Assembly (NCBI RefSeq): GCF_003207815.1
Contig: NZ_NKTX01000002.1
Location: forward strand, 151,614 to 215,613
From: Komagataeibacter oboediens
Lineage (GTDB): Bacteria > Pseudomonadota > Alphaproteobacteria > Acetobacterales > Acetobacteraceae
DNA length: 64,000 bases
Direction of reading: 5' to 3'
Shown: positions 56,853 to 64,000 of the stretch, in pieces
Layout: every line of letters starts with the position of its first letter
How positions within the stretch are numbered: the stretch's first letter is position 1
Position numbers and translations under genes: made by a program
Notes under the pieces: model-generated
What the model saw: only the letters and a program-made list of their open reading frames with translations
Told to the model about the DNA's origin: nothing
The model's database searches: none

Positions 56853-57302
56853 TTGATCAGGAAACGGCAATTCAGCAGGGGAATGTCGTCGGCTGCATTT
56901 GAAGGCCAAACCGCGGGCCCAACTGGAAGGACGTGGGCACGGCGCAATTTCAGCCATGCATGGGGGCAGGTCATGGCCGGAATGGCGCAAGGGGCGGCCG
57001 GACAGCTTTTACGTGAAGGCTTTTCGAAAGAAGTAGTCAGGGAGCAGCTTGGGGAAAATCACAGGCAACGCCGTGACCTGCGCCGCACCGGTATCGTCTG
57101 CCTGGCAGAAGCAGGGGCCACGACGCCCCAGATCGCTTCGATCAGCAGCCATGAGATCGATTATTGCCAACGGATCATCGACATCTACCTGCCACGCTGC
57201 ACTGAGGGCACGATCGCGGGCATGCAGTTGTGGGAACAGCATCAGGAGCGGGAGACCAGCAAGATAGCCTCCGTCGCTGCTACATGGGGCCATCTGGGAT
57301 AA
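56853..57302 (+). pseudogene. C-terminal remnant of a tyrosine recombinase (integrase)
   Basis: The frame reads DLRRTGIVCLAEAGATTPQI, then ASISSHEIDYCQRIIDIYLP near its end. These correspond to the last catalytic boxes of phage-type integrases: the Arg of box II, a His in the SSHE segment and the terminal Tyr. The preceding His of HDLR is replaced (RRDLR), and no N-terminal or central domain can be found upstream, so only about the last 85 residues are preserved. The frame from about 56853 to 57050 has no similarity that I recognise. It ends about 70 bases from the 3' end of tRNA-Arg. Confidence 0.55.
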
Positions 57303-57372
57303 GGCAGAACCGTAATGGGCCATAATGCACAGCAAACCGTGCAAGCTTTCCGGACGCCAAGTCATTGAAAAC

Positions 57373-57449
57373 TGGCGCGCCCTGCTGGATTCGAACCAGC
57401 GACCCACAGCTTAGAAGGCTGTTGCTCTATCCAACTGAGCTAAGGGCGC
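57373..57449 (-). tRNA. tRNA-Arg (anticodon TCT)
   Basis: A 77-nt cloverleaf on the minus strand with encoded CCA. The acceptor arm GCGCCCT pairs with AGGGCGC. The anticodon stem ACAGC/GCTGT surrounds CTTCTAA, giving TCT. Its 3' end faces an integrase remnant. Confidence 0.95.
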
Positions 57450-57475
57450 GAGCCTGTGCTTGTGCCAGATCGGGC

Positions 57476-57781
57476 CTAATGCGTCCAGTTCTGGATCCGG
57501 TCATAACGGAAATTATCGGCATAGGCCTTGGGGCGGCGGAGGCGCGGGGCCGGAATTTCGATATCGAAGGCGATCCCTTCCCGCGTGGCGTAGGCAACCG
57601 CGCTATCCTGATCGGGGAACTGCAGCCGCAGCTGCGACGGGGTGTCCGCGCTACCTGTCCAGCCCATCAGGGTATCGACATGGCGGGGGCGGCTCTGCCC
57701 GTATTCCAGAACCCACGTATGGGTCCGGGCCTGCCCTGACTGGGTGGAGGGCTTGGACTGCCTGTAAATCCGGGCTCGCAT
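57476..57781 (-). CDS. NDUFS4-like accessory subunit of complex I
   Basis: The 101-aa product matches the ETC complex I subunit conserved region, the bacterial counterpart of mitochondrial NDUFS4 (18 kDa subunit), which stabilises the NADH module. Typical parts are MRARIYRQSKPSTQSGQART, WVLEY, MGWTGSADTPSQLRLQF, AVAYATREGI and the almost invariant KAYADNFRYDR near the end. GGGAGA stands before ATG 57781. It is encoded alone between tRNA-Arg and tRNA-Pro, 36 kb from the nuo operon, as is normal for alphaproteobacteria. Confidence 0.9.
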   Translation of the reverse strand: MRARIYRQSKPSTQSGQARTHTWVLEYGQSRPRHVDTLMGWTGSADTPSQLRLQFPDQDSAVAYATREGIAFDIEIPAPRLRRPKAYADNFRYDRIQNWTH

Positions 57782-57802
57782 TACTATCCGTCTCCCTGGA
57801 TA

Positions 57803-57879
57803 TGGTCGGGGCGCCCGGACTCGAACCGGGGGCCTCGTGTACCCAAAACACGCGCGCTACCAGGCTGCGCCACGCCCCG
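57803..57879 (-). tRNA. tRNA-Pro (anticodon TGG)
   Basis: A 77-nt cloverleaf on the minus strand with encoded CCA. The acceptor arm CGGGGCG pairs with CGCCCCG. The anticodon stem CGTGT/ACACG surrounds TTTGGGT, giving TGG. It lies 21 bases upstream of the NDUFS4-like gene on the same strand and may share its transcript. Confidence 0.95.
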
Positions 57880-57934
57880 CGACCACGAGCGGGAACCTAT
57901 GTGGCAACTGCTGTTCTGGCAAGCACATTCTTGC

Positions 57935-57987
57935 AAAAAAAATACCGCGCCCATCGTCCCTGCGGCAAGCAGTGAGGACGGGCGCGG
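57935..57987 (-). terminator. Terminator of the csaA-gpt unit
   Basis: On the minus strand CCGCGCCCGTC and its complement form a GC-rich stem (outer arms 57980-57987 and 57945-57952), followed by TATTTTTTTT. It lies 38 bases after the gpt stop. Confidence 0.8.
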
Positions 57988-58025
57988 CGAACAACAAGGC
58001 GTGTGATGGGAAACGGGTGTTCCGA

Positions 58026-58508
58026 TCAGGCCTTTTCGGTGGGCTGGCTGGCCAGGGGCGGGATGAACAGCGGTGCCGTATCCCACGGGAACAGGATCCA
58101 TGTGTCCTGCGGGACCTCGACCACGAACATGTCGGTAACCGGCAGCCCTGCCGGCTTGGCGTACAGGCAGGCGAAGAATGCCTTGGGCAGCATCTTGCGC
58201 ACCAGCTGGGCCGTGACGCCGGAATCCACCAGGTCATCAATGATCAGGAATCCCTCGCCATCGCCCGCCGCGTCGGCCGTCTTGACCACGTTGGATTCGC
58301 CCATCTTTTCCTCGTCGTAGGTCACGACGGAAATGGTGTCGATCAGGCGGCAGTCCAGTTCACGGGCGATGATCGCGGCAGGGATCATGCCGCCACGCGT
58401 GATGGCCACGATTCCCTTGAAGGGGCCACGGGCCATCAGCGAGCTGGCCAGTTGGCGGGCATCGCGGTGCAGCTGGTCCCATGTTACGGTTGCGTAGCTT
58501 GTAGCCAT
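58026..58508 (-). CDS. gpt: Xanthine-guanine phosphoribosyltransferase
   Basis: Gpt salvages xanthine and guanine by joining them to PRPP. The 160 aa contain the PRPP-binding motif LIIDDLVDSGVTA at 88-100 and AITRGGMIPAAIIARELDCR near 35, both typical of the enterobacterial-type enzyme. Trp145-type aromatic residues near the end (TWILFPWD) fit the purine pocket. Its ATG overlaps the csaA stop by one base (TGATG), so both are co-translated. A terminator follows. Confidence 0.93.
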   Translation of the reverse strand: MATSYATVTWDQLHRDARQLASSLMARGPFKGIVAITRGGMIPAAIIARELDCRLIDTISVVTYDEEKMGESNVVKTADAAGDGEGFLIIDDLVDSGVTAQLVRKMLPKAFFACLYAKPAGLPVTDMFVVEVPQDTWILFPWDTAPLFIPPLASQPTEKA

Positions 58509-58882
58509 CAGAAAAGTTTTCCTCCATCGGGAACACGGTCGTCGGGTCGGATCAGGACGGCCTCTCCATTGCTGTCGGGCATGCCCAGTGTCAGCACTTC
58601 GCTGCGCAGCGAACCAACCTGCCGCGGGGGCACGTTGATGACCGCGCAGATCTGGCGACCGATCAGCCGGGCGGGGACATAGCGGTGGTTGACCTGCACG
58701 ACCGACGACCGGATCCCGATATGGGGACCGAAATCAATGGTCAGCCGGAAGGTATGCCGTGGCGTTTCGCGCACGGGGCGTGCATCCACGACCGTGCCGG
58801 CCCGGATATCAAGCCAGTCACGTGCGCCTGTTACGTCCCCTGCCGTGCCGGGCACGGCTGCATGCTCTACAGGGTCTGTCAT
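58508..58882 (-). CDS. csaA: tRNA-binding protein, CsaA-like
   Basis: A dimeric OB-fold protein of the tRNA-binding domain family (as in the C-terminus of Met-tRNA synthetase), with reported tRNA-binding and export-chaperone-like roles. Visible blocks are DIRAGTVVDARPV, FGPHIGIRSSVVQV and ICAVINVPPRQVG, and the ending VLIRPDDRVPDGGKLF, all close to CsaA. I use ATG 58882 (124 aa); a TTG 12 codons upstream gives a longer form. It forms a two-gene unit with gpt. Confidence 0.85.
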   Translation of the reverse strand: MTDPVEHAAVPGTAGDVTGARDWLDIRAGTVVDARPVRETPRHTFRLTIDFGPHIGIRSSVVQVNHRYVPARLIGRQICAVINVPPRQVGSLRSEVLTLGMPDSNGEAVLIRPDDRVPDGGKLF

Positions 58883-58988
58883 GGAACAGCTTTTGCCCGT
58901 ATCGGGGCTGATTTGCAAACACGTGAACGTACTTTTCAGGACGAAAGCGCAGGATATTTTTCGCGGCTGCTGTTAGGGTGACGGCATC

Positions 58989-60257
58989 ATGCCTTCTGCT
59001 TCCGTCCCACCGCCGCCGCCTGTTGCCGAACACTCCATGAACACCGTGCCCCTGCACCGGCATCCGGGCCTGCCCGCGTTCCTTGCCGCCCGTACGGCAT
59101 CGTCCTTTTCCGCCTGCGTGCAGGCCGTGGCGGTGGGGTGGCAGATCTATGCCCTGACCCACAGTACGACGGCGCTGGCGCTGGTGGGGCTGGCGCAGTT
59201 CCTGCCCATGGCGGGACTGCTGCTGCCGGCGGGGCATGCGGCGGATCATTTCAACCGCCGCCTGATCGTGGTGACGTGCCAGTGCATCGAGGCACTGTCC
59301 GCCCTGTTCATGGCCATCGGGGCATTTGGCGGCTGGACCACGCCGTGGATGATCTATGTCATGGTCATGGTGTTTGGCGCGGCGCGCGCGTTCGAAATGC
59401 CATGCCAGCAGACCTTCCTGCCCTCCCTTGTGCCCGCGCATGTCTTTCCCCGTGCGGCGGCGGTGTCATCTTCCCTGTTCCAGGCGGCGGCGGTGACGGG
59501 ACCATCGGTGGGGGGACTGCTGTACGGCGCGGGGGCGGGGGCGTGCTATCTTGTCTGCGCCCTTGGCTTTGCCTGTGCCTGCATGGGGACGCTGCGCATC
59601 CGTCTGGCTTACGTTCCCCGGCCACGGGTGCCGCTGTCGCTGGCCACGTTTGTCGAAGTCATGGATTTCATGCGCGCCCGGCCTGACATGCTGGGGGCCA
59701 TCTCGCTGGATCTGTTTGCCGTGCTGCTGGGTGGGGCGACGGCCATGCTGCCGGTTTTCGCCAGTGACATCCTGCATGCGGGGCCGGTGGGGCTGGGGCT
59801 TTTGCGGGCGGCGCCAGCCGTTGGGGCGGTGGTCTGTTCCGTCGTGCTGGTGTGGCGGCCGCTCAACCGTCATGCCGGGGCACGCATGTTCCTGGCCGTG
59901 GCGGTGTTCGGCGTGGCCACGGTGGTCTTTGCCCTGTCGCGTTCCATGGCAGTGTCCATTGTGGCGCTGGCGGTTCTGGGGGCGGCGGATGTGGTCAGTG
60001 TGGTGGTGCGCGGCGCGCTGGTCCAGTTGCGCACGCCCGACAGCATGCGGGGTCGGGTTTCGGCGGTGAACATGCTGTTTATCGGGTCATCCAACCAGCT
60101 GGGGGAATTTGAAAGCGGGATGGTGGCCAGCATGATCGGGCCGGTTGGCTCGGTCGCGCTGGGCGGGATCGGCACGCTGGCCATAACCATTGCGTGGATC
60201 CGGATGTTCCCCGGGCTGTGGCGTCTGGACCGGCTGGATGACATTACCCCGGAATAG
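58989..60257 (+). CDS. Major facilitator superfamily exporter (EntS-like)
   Basis: A proton-coupled membrane transporter with 12 predicted helices in 422 aa. It resembles the MFS_3 group, which includes siderophore exporters: AARTASSFSACVQAVAVGWQ, AGHAADHFNRRLIV (the loop 2-3 motif in modified form) and MRGRVSAVNMLFIGSSNQLG near 360. Substrate is unknown. ATG 58989 lies 107 bases from the start of the divergent csaA gene. Its last 14 bases overlap the end of the convergent antiporter gene. Confidence 0.82.
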   Translation: MPSASVPPPPPVAEHSMNTVPLHRHPGLPAFLAARTASSFSACVQAVAVGWQIYALTHSTTALALVGLAQFLPMAGLLLPAGHAADHFNRRLIVVTCQCIEALSALFMAIGAFGGWTTPWMIYVMVMVFGAARAFEMPCQQTFLPSLVPAHVFPRAAAVSSSLFQAAAVTGPSVGGLLYGAGAGACYLVCALGFACACMGTLRIRLAYVPRPRVPLSLATFVEVMDFMRARPDMLGAISLDLFAVLLGGATAMLPVFASDILHAGPVGLGLLRAAPAVGAVVCSVVLVWRPLNRHAGARMFLAVAVFGVATVVFALSRSMAVSIVALAVLGAADVVSVVVRGALVQLRTPDSMRGRVSAVNMLFIGSSNQLGEFESGMVASMIGPVGSVALGGIGTLAITIAWIRMFPGLWRLDRLDDITPE

Positions 60258-61476
60258 ATGATTGGTCAGTTCCCGTGCGTGGGGCGAACAGCCGGAACAG
60301 CGGGCCGGTCAGGGCGGTTGAGATCACCGCCAGCACGATGAGGGAGGCAAAGGCGAAATCCGACAGCATGCCCTGCGCGTGCAGGATGGTGGCGGCCACG
60401 ATTTCCATCAGCCCCTTGCATTGCAGCAGCGCGCCCACGCCCAGCGCCTGCCGCCGCGTCAGTCCCGGCGCGGGCGGGAAGGCATAGACCGACCCGATCT
60501 TGGCCAGCACGGAAATGACCACCAGCAGTAGCGACGCGGTGACGGAGGGCCAGGTCAGCGCATCACCATTTATGTGCAGGCCGCTATGGCCAAAGAACAT
60601 CGGCGCCAGCCAGATCAGCGAAAAGCGCCCGACCTGTTCTACCGGCAGGCGCGCAACCCACCGTGGCGGCATGAGCGCACCGGCAAAATACGCCCCGATC
60701 AGTTCATGCAGCCCAAGCTGCATGCTGGCCCATGACCCGGCGGCCAGATAGACCGGCACCGCCGTCCAGATAACCGGCAGGGGCGGATTGCGCATGTTGC
60801 GCGTCGCCCAGTTGCTGATAACCGCCAGTGCCACCAGCAGGATGACCGCCACCCCTTCCAGCCCGGTCCACCCATGCAGCGCGGCCGGCCCGCGGGCGGC
60901 GAACTGCAGGATGACCAGTCCGATCCACAGTGCCGCGTCATCAACCACCGCCAGCTTGAGCGCAAGCTGCCCGATCGAGCGTTGCAGCGGTGGGAGCTCA
61001 CGCACGATCCCGATCAGCACCGGCAGGGCACTGACCGCGATGCACAGGCCAATGGCCAGTGATCCGATCAGGCGGCCCACATGCGGCGGATGCCACCCAT
61101 GCAGCGGCAGAAAAAAATAATAGACCAGGACGGACCCAATCACGAACGGCCCCCCCAGTGCCACCAGCGCGCCCCCCAGCAGGCGGCCAAGCGGCGGTGG
61201 GGGAATGGTATGGGCGGATGCATTGGCATCGGGCGGCTGCCACATTTCCAGTCCGGCGGTAAATGCCAGCACCAGCACGGCCAGCCAGCCAAGGTTGTTG
61301 CCGTAGACGGACGGAATGCCGATTGCCTGCACCGGCGCGTGCATGACGGCCAGCACGATCCCGAGCAGGATCGGCAGGACGACAATGGGAATGGCCCGAT
61401 GCACCAGCCGCCATACACCCCATGGCAGAAGAACAAACAGGGCTGCATCAAGAACAAGTGCCGTAATGTTCGCCAA
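60244..61476 (-). CDS. Cation/proton antiporter (CPA2 family)
   Basis: A Na+ or K+/H+ exchanger of the inner membrane. The 410 aa carry about 12 helices. The functional core includes IAVSALPVLIGIVRELP and the aspartate pair in AVVDDAALWIGLV, which in this family forms the ion site. The C-terminal regulatory domain of the KefB/KefC type is absent; the protein ends after the membrane part. It stands alone, convergent with the MFS gene, and the 3' ends overlap by 14 bases. Confidence 0.85.
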   Translation of the reverse strand: MANITALVLDAALFVLLPWGVWRLVHRAIPIVVLPILLGIVLAVMHAPVQAIGIPSVYGNNLGWLAVLVLAFTAGLEMWQPPDANASAHTIPPPPLGRLLGGALVALGGPFVIGSVLVYYFFLPLHGWHPPHVGRLIGSLAIGLCIAVSALPVLIGIVRELPPLQRSIGQLALKLAVVDDAALWIGLVILQFAARGPAALHGWTGLEGVAVILLVALAVISNWATRNMRNPPLPVIWTAVPVYLAAGSWASMQLGLHELIGAYFAGALMPPRWVARLPVEQVGRFSLIWLAPMFFGHSGLHINGDALTWPSVTASLLLVVISVLAKIGSVYAFPPAPGLTRRQALGVGALLQCKGLMEIVAATILHAQGMLSDFAFASLIVLAVISTALTGPLFRLFAPRTGTDQSSIPG

Positions 61477-62004
61477 TCTTGAACCTTTCTTATCGAGAAC
61501 GCGAACAGGCTATATATAAAAATTTGGAATGAGAACTTTTATTTTTTGTAAGGTGCAGGAATATATGGTTTATTGATGCCGTGGGGAAGTATGCGTTCTC
61601 ATGTGTGAATTTATGCCCATAAAAAAAGGCAGAAGTTCTTGTTCGCTGGTCTTGTGTCCCATTGTCATCCGGCACAAGAACAGGGAAACGTCGATACCGG
61701 GCGTCGGGTTCGGCGGGGGAGGGGGCCGGGGTATCACCTTGCCGGCATCGTGCGGGTGGGCGGTTTTTCCATTTCTAAAATGGAATAATATTTCATATCT
61801 GCATGGAAAATATAAATTATGAAAATGAATTTCTTTCCAAATATAACAGATAAGAAAAACCCATAATTTTATATTTTATATACAAATACAGAGAAAATTA
61901 TTTGATGTCGGTCATGGTTGATCACGCTTGCGTGCGTGACCCTCGAGCATAGTGAAGACGCCCCATCCATGGGCGGCTTCTGATTGAAGAGGACCCGCTT
62001 CACC
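61477..62004. other. Gap of about 530 bases, AT-rich in its right half
   Basis: No convincing gene. 61780-61905 is strongly AT-rich, like the cores at 52.8 and 56.4 kb. Frames of 60-75 codons (61490-61675 minus, 61601-61822 plus) lack ribosome sites and family features. Promoters for the antiporter (left) and the esterase (right) are expected here. GAAGAGGA (61986-61993) is the probable ribosome site of the esterase. Confidence 0.35.
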
Positions 62005-62961
62005 ATGCCCAAGAATGTCGTAAATCCCGAATTTCTTCCGATCCTGGAAAAAATGCCGTCGTTTGACGGCCTGTCCGCGCGGTCGCTGCCGGAAGTGCGC
62101 GAGATATTCATGACGGCGGTCAGGCTGATCGAGGGACGCCCCCTGCCGGATGTCGAAACGCAGGAAGAATACATTCCTGGCCCCGCAGGTGCACCAGATG
62201 TACGTGTGTTGATCTATCGTCCCCGCGTCAGGCGCCCCAATGCCCCGGCCATGGTCTATATCCATGGCGGCGGACTGGTTTCGGGCCATCCGGAGGTCGA
62301 TGACCCCAAGTGTCAGGTGCTGGCCAGCAAGATGGGATTTGTCATTGTCTCGGTCGACTACCGTCTGGCGCCGGAAGTCAAATATCCCGGCGCGATCGAG
62401 GACTGTTATGCCACCCTGAAGTGGGTGCATGAAAACGCGGCCGGACTGGGCATCAACCGTGACAAGGTTGTCGTTGCGGGCGAAAGTGCCGGTGGCGGAC
62501 TGAGCGCCGCACTGGCGCTGATGGCGCGCGACCGCAAGGAATACAGGCTGGCCTATCAGTTGCTGATCTATCCCATGCTGGACGACCGTACGGCCACCAA
62601 GGTCGATCCCGCGCCTGATTTTGGTGAATATGTCTGGACCCGTTCGGCCAATAAATATGCATGGGAAGCGTATCTGGGGGCTGCGGCAGGGGGCGATGAC
62701 ACGCCGGCGTATGCTTCTGCCGCGCGGGCCAAGGACCTGTCCGGCCTGCCGCCAACCTTTGTGGGCGTCGGGTCGATGGACCTGTTCCTGTGTGAAGACC
62801 TGGACTACAGCCGCCGCCTGATGGCTGCGGGCGTGCCGACCGAAGTGATGGTCGTGCCGGGGGCCTATCATGTATTCGACATGTTCGTGCCGGATGCGGA
62901 ACTGTCACGCAGGTTCATGGATGCGTACTGCGCGGGCCTGAAACGTACGCTGGGTCTGTAA
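62005..62961 (+). CDS. Alpha/beta hydrolase, HSL-type esterase
   Basis: A carboxylesterase of the hormone-sensitive-lipase family (318 aa). The oxyanion-hole motif HGGG is at 87-90, the nucleophile Ser161 in GESAGG, and the other triad members are Asp259 (GSMDLF) and His289 (GAYHVFDMF). No signal peptide is visible, so it acts in the cytoplasm. ATG 62005 has GAAGAGGA at 11 bases; an in-frame TTG at 61984 would add seven residues. Substrate is unknown, small acyl esters being usual. Confidence 0.9.
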   Translation: MPKNVVNPEFLPILEKMPSFDGLSARSLPEVREIFMTAVRLIEGRPLPDVETQEEYIPGPAGAPDVRVLIYRPRVRRPNAPAMVYIHGGGLVSGHPEVDDPKCQVLASKMGFVIVSVDYRLAPEVKYPGAIEDCYATLKWVHENAAGLGINRDKVVVAGESAGGGLSAALALMARDRKEYRLAYQLLIYPMLDDRTATKVDPAPDFGEYVWTRSANKYAWEAYLGAAAGGDDTPAYASAARAKDLSGLPPTFVGVGSMDLFLCEDLDYSRRLMAAGVPTEVMVVPGAYHVFDMFVPDAELSRRFMDAYCAGLKRTLGL

Positions 62962-62975
62962 TATCAATCCTTTTG

Positions 62976-63003
62976 CCGGTCATGATGGTGATGTCATGGC
63001 CGG
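62976..63003 (+). terminator. Hairpin after the esterase gene
   Basis: CCGGTCATGA (62976-62985) and TCATGGCCGG (62994-63003) pair with one G-T pair around eight bases. The region that follows (GGGATATCCC then CTTTCTTTAT) can fold again and is T-rich. Together they likely end the esterase transcript. Confidence 0.5.
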
Positions 63004-63065
63004 GAAAGGGGATATCCCGCTTTCTTTATCCGGAAACGGTTCATCTCGCATGAACACCCGAAGCG

Positions 63066-63664
63066 CTATACCGGAACATCTTCGTATGCGCGCAGGAACC
63101 CCTCGATATCATCGCTCATCAATAATGGCATCCGGGCACGGATGACCGCCTCGGGCCAATCCCACCATGCCAGTGCCAGCATTCGCCTGATGATCTCGTC
63201 GGGGAAGCGGTATCTGATGACCCGGGCCGGATTGCCGCCCACGATGGCGTAAGGCGGCACGTCCCTGTCACCACCGCCGCCGTGGCGATGATCGCGCCAG
63301 ACCCGATTGTCACGCCCGACATGATATTGGCCCGTGCGCCGATCCACACGTCATGGCCGATGACGATATCCCCCTTTGTGGAATGGTCATCGGTCGCGTC
63401 AGTCGCTTCTGGCCAGAAATTGCACTGGTTCTTGAATGGGTAGGTGGTGACCGTATCCGGGCGGTGGTTGCCCAGGATCATCAGCACCTCGCGGGCGATG
63501 GAGCAGTATTTCCCGATCTTCAGGCCAGCATATTCGGCTTCTATGATGATGGGAGAGCCCTTGGCACCATACGTATGGTCCCCGATTTCCCAGCCCCATT
63601 CCTCGATCTCGTGGGCGAGCGTGTAGCGTAACAGCAGCGAAAAGGCGTTCTTGCCATAATACAT
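63066..63664 (-). pseudogene. CatB/Vat-type acetyltransferase broken by a frameshift
   Basis: Left-handed beta-helix acyltransferase of the xenobiotic/streptogramin acetyltransferase type. The first frame (from ATG 63664) shows hexapeptide repeats: [40 protein letters not shown] and [17 protein letters not shown]. It then leaves register near 63265. One base off, the expected end continues: [20 protein letters not shown], then [16 protein letters not shown] to the stop at 63066. A single missing base explains it. The product would lose its C-terminal helix. A sequencing error is possible and should be excluded. Confidence 0.8.
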
Positions 63665-64000
63665 GGAGGGTGTGTTCTCCCGTCATGGTTCAGGTTGTGC
63701 CACTCTCGATATGCGATTTTGCACATTGATCACAGGAATTAACTTCGTTGCCATGGTGGATCGTCGTTTGGGGAGAAGGACAGACGCGCCGTGTCAGGCA
63801 GCTTTGCTATCGCCATCCGGCAGAGCCGGAAAAGGTCGGATCTGTGCGATGGCAGGCGAGGAGGTAGGCTCAGTTCAATCAATTAATAGGTCCTGAGTCT
63901 AATACCAACGGTTATGGGCACTGACCTGTGTGAGCCCACTTTCTAAGACCGATGGATCGAATGGTGTCAGGCAAGGCGGCAAGATTATTCCAAGCGGAAC
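63665..64000. other. Right end of the window, no confirmed gene
   Basis: 63665-63890 holds only short frames without family features. From about 63896 the sequence changes style: TAATACCAACGGTTATGG, then a possible start ATG 63952 with a frame open to the edge (MDRMVSGKAARLFQAE). This looks like the left end of an insertion sequence or a new gene start, but too little is visible to decide. Confidence 0.3.

Overview
The window is a high-GC alphaproteobacterial chromosome segment. It most likely comes from the acetic acid bacteria, and the Komagataeibacter / Gluconacetobacter group fits best. The main reasons are a fused BcsA-BcsB cellulose synthase of the AcsAII type, a short (440 aa) prolyl-tRNA synthetase, a trigger factor-clpP-clpX-lon-hup run followed by the complex I operon, and a detached NDUFS4-like complex I subunit. 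No self-replicating element, CRISPR array or complete prophage is visible.

Layout. 1-8.4 kb is housekeeping: the 3' part of an NAD(P)H-hydrate repair enzyme, tRNA-Leu, the protein folding and proteolysis set tig, clpP, clpX and lon, the nucleoid protein HU, then tRNA-Val and tRNA-Asp. 8.6-22.5 kb is the respiratory complex I operon nuoABCDEFGHIJKLN with birA at its end; nuoM is absent between nuoL and nuoN. 22.7-35.8 kb holds ribonuclease J, proS, the lipoprotein exporter pair lolC-lolD, dnaE, the methionine pair metX-metW, a nitroreductase and an RhlE-like RNA helicase with a long glycine-rich tail.

36-63.7 kb is accessory in character. It starts with a lone fused cellulose synthase gene (no bcsC or bcsD beside it) and an Ivy-like lysozyme inhibitor. 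A frameshifted integrase remnant follows beside tRNA-Ser, then small secreted proteins and a SUOX-like/cytochrome c fusion. Next come a polysaccharide ligase-like protein and a flippase, a probable copper uptake group (TonB-dependent receptor, DUF2946-like protein, divergent tonB) and a GT4 glycosyltransferase. After these are a succinate-semialdehyde dehydrogenase, an SDR enzyme, a lipoprotein and a second integrase remnant beside tRNA-Arg. The NDUFS4-like gene, tRNA-Pro, gpt, csaA, an MFS exporter, a cation/proton antiporter, an HSL-type esterase and a frameshifted acetyltransferase complete the segment. AT-rich gaps near 36, 41-42, 52.8, 56.4 and 61.7 kb and the decayed integrases mark places of past insertion.

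The observations most worth following up are the missing nuoM, the strong terminator placed 33 bases before metX, a family of dispersed intergenic repeats (three copies in the window), a dense block of bulged hairpins at 44.3-44.5 kb, and the solitary cellulose synthase with its Ivy-like neighbour.
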